Below the pieces are notes generated by a model that searched no databases, had not been told where the DNA came from, and was given only the letters and a program-made list of their open reading frames with translations. From Hadersleviella sp041745395 (GTDB lineage Bacteria; Chloroflexota; Anaerolineae; Promineifilales; Promineifilaceae), in contig JBGTIZ010000362.1 in NCBI GenBank assembly GCA_041745395.1, positions 1 to 15,513 on the forward strand: a stretch of DNA of 15,513 bases, written 5' to 3'. A program made the position numbers and the translations under genes. Position 1 is the first letter of the stretch. Each line of letters begins with the position of its first letter. This document shows positions 6,495 to 13,046 of this stretch, one piece after another.

Positions 6495-9086
6495 TTAGCT
6501 AACATCTCCAGCGGAAGCCCAGAATGCTTGCACCCGCTCTTGGAGCAGGGCGTGCTCTGGCTGTTCTAGGTAGGGGTCGGCGGCGATGAGCTGTTCCGCT
6601 TCTTGGCGGGCGAGTTGAAGCATGGTCATGTCGGTCAGGGAAGCGAGTTTGAGTTCGGGCAGACCGCTTTGGCGGCGGCCAAAAAACTCACCTGGGCCGC
6701 GTAGCTCGAGGTCTTTTTCGGCCAATTGGAAGCCATCGTTGGTTTCTTCAAGAGCGGTGAGCCGTTCTTCGGCCTCGGGCGTGGTTTCGTCGGCGATGAG
6801 CAGGCAGTAGGATTGGTGTTGCCCACGGCCGACACGGCCGCGAAACTGATGTAATTGTGCCAAGCCAAACCGATTTGCTCCTTCGATAATCATGACGGTG
6901 CTGTTGGGCACATCCACGCCCACCTCGATCACAGACGTGGCGACCAGCACATCTATTTCCCCCTGCTTAAACTGACGCATCGCTTCCTCTTTTTCGTCAG
7001 ATTTGAGCTTACCATGCACCAGACCGAGCCGCAGGTCAGGGAAAATCTCGTTTTGCAGACGTTCATATTCTTCCACGGCCGCGACCGCTTCGATTTTGTC
7101 TGATTCTTCGACCAGAGGACAAATGACATACGCCTGCTGTCCTTTTTGCACTTGGCCGCGCACAAAGGCATAGCCACGTTCCCGCTCGCGGGGGCGGAGC
7201 CAGTGGGTTTTGATTTCTTGACGGCCGGGGGGCATCTCGTCGAGGGCGGAAAAGTCGAGGTCGCCATAGAGCGAAAGTGCCAACGTGCGCGGAATGGGGG
7301 TCGCGCTCATGACGAGAACGTGTGGGGTCAGGCTGTTTGGCCCTTTGTCGCGCAGGGCGGCGCGTTGGTCTACGCCAAAGCGGTGCTGTTCGTCTATGAC
7401 GGCTAAGCCGAGGTTGGCAAAGGTGACGCCCTCTTGAATAAGGGCGTGCGTGCCCACAATGATTTGGGCGGAGCCGTCGGCGATGGCGGTGAGCGCGTCT
7501 CGTTTGGCGACTGTGCCGAGACTGCCGGTGAGCAAGATTAGCTTGAGGCCGAGCGGCTCCATTAGTTCGGACAGCCCTTGATAATGTTGTTCGGCGAGGA
7601 TTTCGGTGGGCGCCATGAGGGCGGCTTGGGCGTGGGGGGCGGCTGACACGGCCGTGAGCATAGCCGCCGCCGCCACAACCGTTTTACCCGCCCCCACATC
7701 CCCTTGGAGCAAGCGATTCATGGGCACATCACGCGCCATGTCGGCCGTGATTTCGCCGATGATGCGCTCTTGGGCGTTGGTCAGGGTGTAGGGAAGCTGG
7801 CTGATGAATTGGTCACGGAGGGGGCTGGTGAGGTCACACGGCCGTGCTGGTTCTGCTTGCCAATCCCGCCGCTGACCCATCATGCCCAGTTGAAGCAAAA
7901 ACAGCTCATCAAAAATAACGCGCCGCCGCGCCGCGACCAACGCCTCGCCACTGGCGGGCAAATGGTTTTGATAAATGGCTTGGGGCAAACGGTACAAATT
8001 GAGCCGCTCGCACATCTCGGCTGGCAAGGGGTCGGGTAGAGCGGGGCCCCATTCCTCGACCACGCCGCGCATCATTTGGCGCAGGCGATGACTGCCCAAC
8101 CCTTGGGTAAGCGGGTAAATGGGCACGATTGTGCCCGTGCGAAGCGAATCGAGCGAGAGCATTTCCCATTCGGGGTTGTTAAAAACGAGTCGTCCCAAAT
8201 ATTTGTCTACTTTGCCCTGCATGACAATGCGCAGGCCCGCTTTGAGCTTGTTGATGAGCCACGCCTGATTGAACCATGTGACCTGAATTTTGCCCGAGCC
8301 ATCGGACACAACGGCGTGAATAATGGTTTGGTTGTGGCGGTTGCGTCGGGCGCGGACTTCCCACACCGTGCCAATGACCGTGACCTGTTCGCCATATTGC
8401 AAGCGGTTGATCGGCTTCATGACGCTGTAGTCGTCATAGCGACGGGGGAAAAGGTAGAGCAGTTCCCAAATAGTGGTCGCGCCGAGCTTGGCCAGCAGGC
8501 TCCCGATGCGGGGGCCGACGCCGTGAATAGCGGTGACAGGTTGATTGAGTCCAGCGGGGTTGGGGGCTTTGCGAGGCAGGTCTATGGCTGGCGGCGGCGG
8601 CGGAAGCTCGAAGGCGTCTTCGATGTCCTCTTCGTCATCTTCTAAGTCGTCGTCTTCATAATCAGAATCATAATCCTCATCGTCCGCGTCCTCCCAATCC
8701 TCTTCGTTTTCTAACTCTAACTCTAGTTCTTGCACCCGTTGTTGGACGACGACTTTTTCGCGGCGTTCGACGCGGGCGGTTTGCGGCGCGGGGGTACGGG
8801 TGGGGGTTTGGCGGGCGAGGCGGGCGGTGCGTTGCTCCAGTTTTTCGAGCAGGCGGTCTACGACGCGGGCGCGGGCTTCCCAGCCAGGAAGCTTGGCGTA
8901 ATCGGTTAGGAGTTCGGCGGTTTGCTCGACAAAGGCGCGGTCGGCTTCGTCTATGGCTTCGTCGCGGGCTTGGCTGACCCAGAAGTTGACAAATTGACGG
9001 ATGCCGCCGACCACGGCCGTGTTTTTGTACCCTTGTTTGGCTTCGAGTTGGAGGACGCTTTCAAGACGGTTAAAGGATTGGGCCAT
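6495..9086 (-). CDS. recG: ATP-dependent DNA helicase RecG with acidic N-terminal extension
   Basis: RecG remodels stalled replication forks and branch-migrates Holliday junctions using ATP. The preferred start is ATG 9086 (863 residues), since the 12 codons upstream of it (from 9122) are read from an intergenic repeat. Domains: a 110-residue N-terminal helical extension, a strongly acidic low-complexity linker (about 119-160) followed by a proline run, a helix-hairpin-helix-like VTAIHGVGPRIGSLLAKLG, and the wedge/OB domain (about 220-310). The SF2 helicase core has Walker A GDVGAGKT (462-469), DEQH box (565-568), SATPIPRTLALSLYGDLD, SVIEVGVDVPNSTVMIIEGA and HQFRGRVGRGQHQSYCLL. E. coli RecG is 693 residues, so the extra length is at the N-terminus. 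It is co-directional with the DegV gene upstream and coaD downstream. Confidence 0.97.
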   Translation of the reverse strand: MAQSFNRLESVLQLEAKQGYKNTAVVGGIRQFVNFWVSQARDEAIDEADRAFVEQTAELLTDYAKLPGWEARARVVDRLLEKLEQRTARLARQTPTRTPAPQTARVERREKVVVQQRVQELELELENEEDWEDADDEDYDSDYEDDDLEDDEEDIEDAFELPPPPPAIDLPRKAPNPAGLNQPVTAIHGVGPRIGSLLAKLGATTIWELLYLFPRRYDDYSVMKPINRLQYGEQVTVIGTVWEVRARRNRHNQTIIHAVVSDGSGKIQVTWFNQAWLINKLKAGLRIVMQGKVDKYLGRLVFNNPEWEMLSLDSLRTGTIVPIYPLTQGLGSHRLRQMMRGVVEEWGPALPDPLPAEMCERLNLYRLPQAIYQNHLPASGEALVAARRRVIFDELFLLQLGMMGQRRDWQAEPARPCDLTSPLRDQFISQLPYTLTNAQERIIGEITADMARDVPMNRLLQGDVGAGKTVVAAAAMLTAVSAAPHAQAALMAPTEILAEQHYQGLSELMEPLGLKLILLTGSLGTVAKRDALTAIADGSAQIIVGTHALIQEGVTFANLGLAVIDEQHRFGVDQRAALRDKGPNSLTPHVLVMSATPIPRTLALSLYGDLDFSALDEMPPGRQEIKTHWLRPRERERGYAFVRGQVQKGQQAYVICPLVEESDKIEAVAAVEEYERLQNEIFPDLRLGLVHGKLKSDEKEEAMRQFKQGEIDVLVATSVIEVGVDVPNSTVMIIEGANRFGLAQLHQFRGRVGRGQHQSYCLLIADETTPEAEERLTALEETNDGFQLAEKDLELRGPGEFFGRRQSGLPELKLASLTDMTMLQLARQEAEQLIAADPYLEQPEHALLQERVQAFWASAGDVS

Positions 9087-9092
9087 TTTATC

Positions 9093-9122
9093 AATTGACA
9101 ATGAGTAATGAATAATGAACAA
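9093..9122. repeat. AATGAGTAATGAATAATGAAC dispersed repeat at the recG 5' end
   Basis: A run of TCAATTGACAATGAGTAATG-type units directly upstream of recG. A related string, GCAATGAACAATGCGTAATGAG, follows ssb at 14941-14962. In both places it is followed by CAAAA. Such strings are typical dispersed intergenic repeats. Translating this one gives a false N-terminus for RecG. Confidence 0.55.
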
Positions 9123-9149
9123 AAGGGGTTGAGCCGAGGGTGCGGTTTT

Positions 9150-9205
9150 GGCTTATAGCTTACGGCTTATAGCTTACGGCTTATAGCTTACAGCTTACAG
9201 CTTGC
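9150..9205. repeat. Tandem 14-bp repeat upstream of recG
   Basis: The unit GGCTTATAGCTTAC occurs three times without mismatch (9150-9163, 9164-9177, 9178-9191), followed by a degenerate fourth unit AGCTTACAGCTTGC (9192-9205). It belongs to the AGCTTA family also seen around coaD. It fills most of the gap between the DegV gene and recG. Confidence 0.85.
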
Positions 9206-9229
9206 TGATTATACCCTGTTGGGGCGCAT

Positions 9230-10069
9230 TTACACGGCCGTGACCACGACGATACCCAACGCTTTGGCGCCGACGTGGACGCCGATAGCGGGGCAGGCGA
9301 TGGTGCGCAGGACTTCTACTTCGGAGGGAATGTGTGGTTCCATGAGTGCCTGCATCGCCTCGTAATCATCAGAGTTGCTGTTCAGCAAAGCGACATGGGT
9401 CATCTCGCCCGTGTTGGCCGCTAGCTCAATCATTTTGGCAATCGCTTTTTTGCGGGTGCGCACGCGGGTCGCTTGCAGGACTTCCCCTTCGTAGACGTGG
9501 ATGAGCGGCTTGATGTTGAGCAGGCTACTGACCCCCATCTGGAGCCAGTTGACCCGCCCCCCGCGCCGCAGAGCATCGAGCGTTTCGACCATGCAGTAGG
9601 TGTGGCAGTGTGAACGCAGTTGGGTTAGATGGGCGATGATGTCTTCCATGCTTTTACCCGCAGAGGCCATACGCACGGCCGTGAGCACCTGAAACCCCAA
9701 GCCCATTGACAACTGCTTGGAGTCAAACAGCGTCACCTTGATTTTGTCCGTCGCCTCCGCGCCCAGCGTGGCATTGTTCAGAAAACTGCTAAACGTACTC
9801 GAGACGTGAATCGCCAAAACCTCGGTCGCGCCTTGTTCTGCCGCCTCTTCATAGGCTTGGGTAAACACGACTGGGGCAGGGGCGGCACTCGTGGGATGAT
9901 GCTTGTAATGGGGCAAGTTGTCGTAAAACTCTTGCCGCGAAAGGTCGATGCCATCTTGATAGCTTTCATCGCCGATGTTGACATAAGAAGGAACAACAGT
10001 GATGTTGTACTCGGCTACCAACTCTTTGGGAATATCACAAGTGCTATCTGTTACGACCTTGATGCTCAT
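9230..10069 (-). CDS. DegV family fatty-acid-binding protein (FakB-like)
   Basis: DegV proteins bind one fatty acid between two alpha/beta domains. FakB members present it to the kinase FakA for phosphorylation and phospholipid synthesis. The 279-residue length is normal. Motifs: VTDSTCDIP at 6-14, HHPTSAAPAP at 57-66 with the PTS lipid-head contact, HVSSTFSSFLNNA at 88-100, DSKQLSMGLGF at 116-126, ETLDALRRGGRV around 162-173, and ACPAIGVHVGAKALGIVVV at the end with the conserved Gly-x-His. The last four codons and the stop overlap a CACGGCCGTG palindrome. AAGGAGG lies 10 nt before the ATG. A weak promoter-like pair (TTGGAT, 17 nt, TAAACT; 10152 to 10124) precedes it. No DAK-domain kinase is in the window, so the FakB role is inferred from the family. 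Confidence 0.93.
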   Translation of the reverse strand: MSIKVVTDSTCDIPKELVAEYNITVVPSYVNIGDESYQDGIDLSRQEFYDNLPHYKHHPTSAAPAPVVFTQAYEEAAEQGATEVLAIHVSSTFSSFLNNATLGAEATDKIKVTLFDSKQLSMGLGFQVLTAVRMASAGKSMEDIIAHLTQLRSHCHTYCMVETLDALRRGGRVNWLQMGVSSLLNIKPLIHVYEGEVLQATRVRTRKKAIAKMIELAANTGEMTHVALLNSNSDDYEAMQALMEPHIPSEVEVLRTIACPAIGVHVGAKALGIVVVTAV

Positions 10070-10200
10070 GGTTGATGTCCCTCCTTAACTTAAATAGTGC
10101 GATGGTCTGGCTAGCTTGTATGCAGTTTACATCTTTATGGGGAACAATCCAACTTGTTTGGGGGGAGACGGTCAGTTGATTGCCTTGCTGGGGAAAGCAA

Positions 10201-10226
10201 AAAGGCCGCGACAAAGCGCGACCTTT
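10201..10226 (-). terminator. Factor-independent terminator after the STAS gene
   Basis: Arms AAAGGCCGCG (10201-10210) and CGCGACCTTT (10217-10226) pair with one mismatch around a 6-nt loop. On the minus strand the stem ends in CCTTTTTGC, a short U-tract, 85 nt after the STAS stop. The plus strand also has a T-rich tail. The remaining gap 10070-10310 holds one CACGGCCGTG (10269-10278) and the possible DegV promoter. Confidence 0.65.
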
Positions 10227-10310
10227 TCATATTTTCTTCATTTTTGGTAACGACTGACCTAGCCACCACACGGCCGTGAACGACCACGCTACTCAATTGG
10301 GAAAAGCAGG

Positions 10311-10643
10311 CTAAAGCCGCATGAGGGCCGTTTCAGAGTCAGGATAAATTTCAAAGATGGAATCGAGGTTACGCAGGCGGAGCTTCACATCTGCGGCGTG
10401 GCTGAGGTGGGTCAGGGCGACAACGCCGCCAGCGGGGCGCACTTGGCGTAAAAGGCTCACGAGGGCACTGGTTCCGGCCGTGTCTATGAGGGTGACGCGG
10501 CTCATGTCAATAATAAGATTGTAGACTTCACGGGTGACCATGCGGCCGATTTCGTTGAGGAAGGCGGGGGCAGACATCACGTCTAATGGCCCATCAATGA
10601 CTACGATTAAGCGGTGGAGATTTTGTTCGATTTTGATGTTCAT
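10311..10643 (-). CDS. STAS-domain protein, anti-anti-sigma factor-like
   Basis: Single-domain STAS proteins bind and sequester anti-sigma kinases (RsbW/SpoIIAB type) in partner-switching regulation. From ATG 10643 the protein has 110 residues, the normal size, and AGGA lies 8 nt upstream; longer starts (ATG 10649, or the upstream codon at 10730) add residues outside the domain. The fold is readable: beta strands at 3-7 and 12-16, GPLDVMSAPAF at 18-28, LIIDMSRVTLIDTAGTSAL at 43-61, and a C-terminal helix-strand to DSIFEIYP. The DS-[ST]-G site phosphorylated in SpoIIAA and RsbV is D54-T55-A56-G57 here, so Thr would have to replace the phosphoserine. No anti-sigma kinase or PP2C gene is adjacent. 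A terminator follows, and the gene is probably monocistronic. Confidence 0.88.
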   Translation of the reverse strand: MNIKIEQNLHRLIVVIDGPLDVMSAPAFLNEIGRMVTREVYNLIIDMSRVTLIDTAGTSALVSLLRQVRPAGGVVALTHLSHAADVKLRLRNLDSIFEIYPDSETALMRL

Positions 10644-10840
10644 CGCCATTTTCCTGATTTGGTAGTAGAGCGTATCTGTTTGCATCAGGGTCGTGACTGC
10701 TGACCAAGGGGAGGGTGTAACGTAGGCCACAATTTATTTGTAAACTTGACTTTATTGTAGGGGCGTCAGCTTTCTGCTTATCTTACAAACCATCGGGGCA
10801 AATCTGACGGCTTTGGGGGATCTACCTCTGGTGAAGGGGA

Positions 10841-10875
10841 AGAAACACGGCCGTGTTTCTGACAACACGGCCGTG
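10841..10875. repeat. Pair of CACGGCCGTG palindromes, one extended to 20 bp
   Basis: AGAAACACGGCCGTGTTTCT (10841-10860) is a perfect 20-bp palindrome; 10 bp beyond its core lies another CACGGCCGTG (10866-10875). Both lie 17-46 nt after the Hsp70 stop and could fold as hairpins, though without a U-tract. The 10-mer family occurs at 67, 820, 1119, 3852, 7647, 7837, 9012, 9233, 9674, 10269, 10846, 10866, 11042, 11429, 12095, 12202, 13878, 14564 and 14906 (start positions). Near-copies with 9 of 10 bases are at 6171, 13365 and 15283. Confidence 0.9.
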
Positions 10876-10891
10876 AAAATAGCGTGAAACC

Positions 10892-12262
10892 TCAGTCCAG
10901 TTGCGCCGCCTGCAAGGCCAACCCGGCGGTCACACTGCCAAACGTGTTCGACTGCACCAGCCGTGCGGCGGGGAATTTTTGGCGCAAAATCATTTGAAAG
11001 AGGGGGATGAGCGACGAGCCGCCCGTGGTGACGATGGTGTCCACGGCCGTGTTTGCCACCCCGCTCTCGGTCAAAATGCGGCTTAGCCCCTGCTGAACCT
11101 GCGCTACCTCAGCCATAAACGTGCGTTGAAACTCCCGCCGCGTCAGGGGCACATCCAACTTGATGCGCTCGCTCAGGTGCAGATTGAATTGCGTTTCCTC
11201 GGCCGTGGATAAGGCTCGTTTGCTCCGTTCGATATGCTCAAAAAGCTGAAAGCCGTAATTTTTGGTCACCACCTCTTCCAGCGCGGCAAAAGCGGCGCGG
11301 TCGGAGCCAAACTGACGACCCCCGCGAATAACGGTCAAATTTTCAGGGCGGGAGAGTTGCGGGATGGTTTGCCAATGGCCGAGTAAGTTGGTCAGGCTGT
11401 GGGGAAAGGGCGACCCGTCCGCATCAATCACGGCCGTGGTGCCAAAATAACGCGCCACCTTGCCCCGCATCAAGGCCGTATCCAAATCATCCCCGCCGAC
11501 CAGCACCCCCTGCGTCGCTAAAATATCGGGCGTTTGCCCCGGCTTTGCCCGCAGGAGGGTCATGTCCAGCGTGCCCCCGCCAAAATCAAAGACAAAAATC
11601 GTTTCGGGCTGGGTCAGCGTGTGGGTATAAAATCGCGCCGCCGCCAGCGGCTCCATCTCAAAGGCGATCTGCGTAAAACCAGCCAATTCTGCCGCTTCCC
11701 GCAGGCGTGTCTGCGCCAGGGCATCGGTAGCGGAGTCATCAGAAAAGCGCACGGGTCGCCCTAACAAAACTTCGGTCACTGGCTCGCCCAATTGCGCTTC
11801 GGCCTGCTGGCGCACATGGCGCAAAATAAAGGCGATTAGCTCCTGCACTCGATAATATTCGCCGAACAAATTGGTGCCGTGGTAGTCGGGGTCGCGCAGG
11901 GCGGTTTTGATGGATTGGATGAGTCGGCCGTGGGCGCTGACGTCTTCGGCCACGACCACGTCGTAAATGATGGTGATAGGGCCGTCGGGTTCCATGGGGC
12001 CACGCGCCAGTTGGGCGACGGTGTTTTCGAGCGTGCCGACCCGTTTGTCTTCAAAGCGGACGATGCGCCCCGTGTCTTCGCGCAGGTAGGTCTCCACGGC
12101 CGTGCGGCCGAGCAAACATTCTTGGTCACGGGTCATGTAGAGCATCGAACGCAGGAGGGTACTGTCTTCGTTTTGGTTATCTAGGGGAATAAAGTACGGC
12201 ACACGGCCGTGGACATAAGCCGCGCTCGTATGCGTTGTCCCAAAATCAACTCCAATCTTCAT
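10892..12262 (-). CDS. Hsp70 family protein, YegD-like (lacks substrate-binding domain)
   Basis: A 456-residue actin-fold ATPase of the Hsp70 family. Present are phosphate-1 IGVDFGTTHTSAAY (3-16), phosphate-2 VFDFGGGTLDMTLL (about 224-237), GGDDLDTALM (about 257-266) and the adenosine motif IVTTGGSSLIPLF (about 410-422). It ends shortly after the nucleotide-binding domain, with no beta-sandwich or lid, like E. coli YegD (about 450 residues) and unlike DnaK (about 640). GGGGAGG lies 10 nt before ATG 12262 and 7 nt before a GTG at 12265; either could be the start. No dnaJ or grpE is nearby. It carries four CACGGCCGTG copies, the most of any gene here. Its substrate is unknown. The gene is probably transcribed alone from the divergent gap. 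Confidence 0.92.
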   Translation of the reverse strand: MKIGVDFGTTHTSAAYVHGRVPYFIPLDNQNEDSTLLRSMLYMTRDQECLLGRTAVETYLREDTGRIVRFEDKRVGTLENTVAQLARGPMEPDGPITIIYDVVVAEDVSAHGRLIQSIKTALRDPDYHGTNLFGEYYRVQELIAFILRHVRQQAEAQLGEPVTEVLLGRPVRFSDDSATDALAQTRLREAAELAGFTQIAFEMEPLAAARFYTHTLTQPETIFVFDFGGGTLDMTLLRAKPGQTPDILATQGVLVGGDDLDTALMRGKVARYFGTTAVIDADGSPFPHSLTNLLGHWQTIPQLSRPENLTVIRGGRQFGSDRAAFAALEEVVTKNYGFQLFEHIERSKRALSTAEETQFNLHLSERIKLDVPLTRREFQRTFMAEVAQVQQGLSRILTESGVANTAVDTIVTTGGSSLIPLFQMILRQKFPAARLVQSNTFGSVTAGLALQAAQLD

Positions 12263-12458
12263 CACAAATCATCCTCCCCGACTAAAGAAACTCAGCGCGG
12301 GCACTGTTTGGCACACCGCCTCAAATACGTTAATCTTGGGCAAAATACCAGCCAAAACGCATAGGCTAACACAGGTAACCACAAGCCTGTGCGCTTACTT
12401 GCCCATTTCTAATCATTACCGACTGGCTCGCCAACTATCCTATTTGTACGATGAATTG
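12263..12458. other. Intergenic region upstream of the Hsp70 gene
   Basis: No gene is supported here. Two competing hairpins share one arm: GCATAGGCT (12359-12367) with AGCCTGTGC (12384-12392), and CACAGG (12370-12375) with CCTGTG (12386-12391). No CIRCE-type heat-shock operator is seen. Confidence 0.4.
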
Positions 12459-12486
12459 TTGACTTTTTTTGTGCATGTTATACAAT
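12459..12486 (+). promoter_or_regulatory. Sigma70-like promoter
   Basis: TTGACT (12459-12464), a 16-nt spacer, and TACAAT (12481-12486). Each hexamer matches 5 of 6 consensus bases. Transcription would start near 12493. No protein gene begins within the next 500 nt on this strand. The first feature downstream is a hairpin with a T-run. Confidence 0.6.
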
Positions 12487-12492
12487 AGCCCT

Positions 12493-12587
12493 GTATTTCT
12501 CTTCTTAAACCTGTACAAGCTACCCAGCTAATCGTAAACCTGATTCCCACTACTTCCCAGGCCACCGACTAGCTGGGTAGTCCCTTT
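12493..12587 (+). ncRNA. Candidate small RNA of about 95 nt
   Basis: The stretch lies between the promoter at 12459-12486 and a T-run. Its ends are closed by a perfect 11-bp pairing, CTACCCAGCTA (12520-12530) with TAGCTGGGTAG (12570-12580), enclosing a 39-nt C-rich loop (CCCACTACTTCCCAGGCCACC-like) with little internal pairing. It matches no tmRNA, 4.5S, 6S or riboswitch consensus that I know. It could be a trans-acting RNA with a C-rich seed or a prematurely ended leader for gdh. Only the promoter-hairpin-T-run layout supports it. Confidence 0.4.
12520..12587 (+). terminator. Long-loop hairpin followed by TCCCTTTTT
   Basis: The 11-bp perfect stem (12520-12530 with 12570-12580) is followed after three or four bases by a five-T run. 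The 39-nt loop is long for a classical terminator, which makes a structured RNA equally likely. Confidence 0.45.
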
Positions 12588-12604
12588 TTAGGGCACAGTC
12601 ACCT

Positions 12605-12766
12605 CTACCAATATACGAATGAAGATGGTAACCGTTCAATCTCTTGAGTAAGACCCTCTGGATGTTTAGTCAAAATATGATTCAACTCCCGAGAAAAACC
12701 CTTAGGGTCGGGATGCTTACTGAAGATGAAGAGAAAACCCACCGAGCCACCACAAACACCCATCAT
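12605..12766 (-). other. Possible 53-codon ORF or decayed coding remnant
   Basis: From ATG 12766 to TAG 12605-12607 the frame stays open for 53 codons. It has a hydrophobic N-terminal third (GVCGGSVGFLFIFSK) and an amphipathic end (GFSRELNHILTKHPEGLTQE). There is no Shine-Dalgarno sequence. A stop lies nine codons upstream in frame, and another short frame (12856-12788) precedes it, which would fit a frameshifted remnant. No family is recognised. Confidence 0.2.
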
Positions 12767-12832
12767 GATGTGCAAATTCTCAATAATTCATGGTGACTCT
12801 TTGCCCATAAACGGGGCCAGCGAGTAACCATC

Positions 12833-12861
12833 TTGACAAAACGTGATGGGTGACATCTAAA
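12833..12861 (+). promoter_or_regulatory. Candidate gdh promoter
   Basis: A perfect TTGACA (12833-12838), a 17-nt spacer and TCTAAA (12856-12861, 4 of 6). Transcription would begin near 12868, giving a leader of about 180 nt that contains the inverted-repeat element at 12896-13013. Confidence 0.4.
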
Positions 12862-12895
12862 ACCGCTCCTCCCCATAAAATCCCAAAAATATGTA

Positions 12896-13013
12896 TTGGT
12901 CACGAATTATAAAACCACAAAGAACGCAGAGAACACAGAGATCCTCTCGAGAAAAACTCCGCGCTCTCCGCGCCCTCCGCGGCGAATTCTTTGTGCGAGT
13001 AGCTCGTGACCAA
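12896..13013. repeat. 118-bp inverted-repeat element (MITE-like) upstream of gdh
   Basis: Ends TTGGTCACGA (12896-12905) and TCGTGACCAA (13004-13013) are perfect 10-bp inverted repeats. Inside, CACAAAGAA (12916-12924) pairs with TTCTTTGTG (12987-12995), and the AACGCAGAGAACACAGAG segment partly pairs with CTCTCCGCGCCCTCCGCGG. The AACCACAAAGAACGCAGAG wording belongs to a widespread dispersed intergenic repeat type. It has no coding capacity. No clear target duplication is visible. Confidence 0.75.
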
Positions 13014-13046
13014 CACAAAAATCCCAAAAACAGTTAGGAGTAATGA

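Noticed and set aside
8076..8645. A 189-codon plus-strand ORF
   Set aside because: It lies fully antisense to the RecG wedge and linker region, which has clear domain motifs; no ribosome site or family pattern supports it.
9150..9205. Possible CRISPR-like array
   Set aside because: The 14-bp units are contiguous without spacers and no cas gene is present; it is a simple tandem repeat.
12788..12856. 22-codon minus-strand frame upstream of the 53-codon ORF
   Set aside because: It is too short to support; it is mentioned only as a hint that the region may be a frameshifted remnant.
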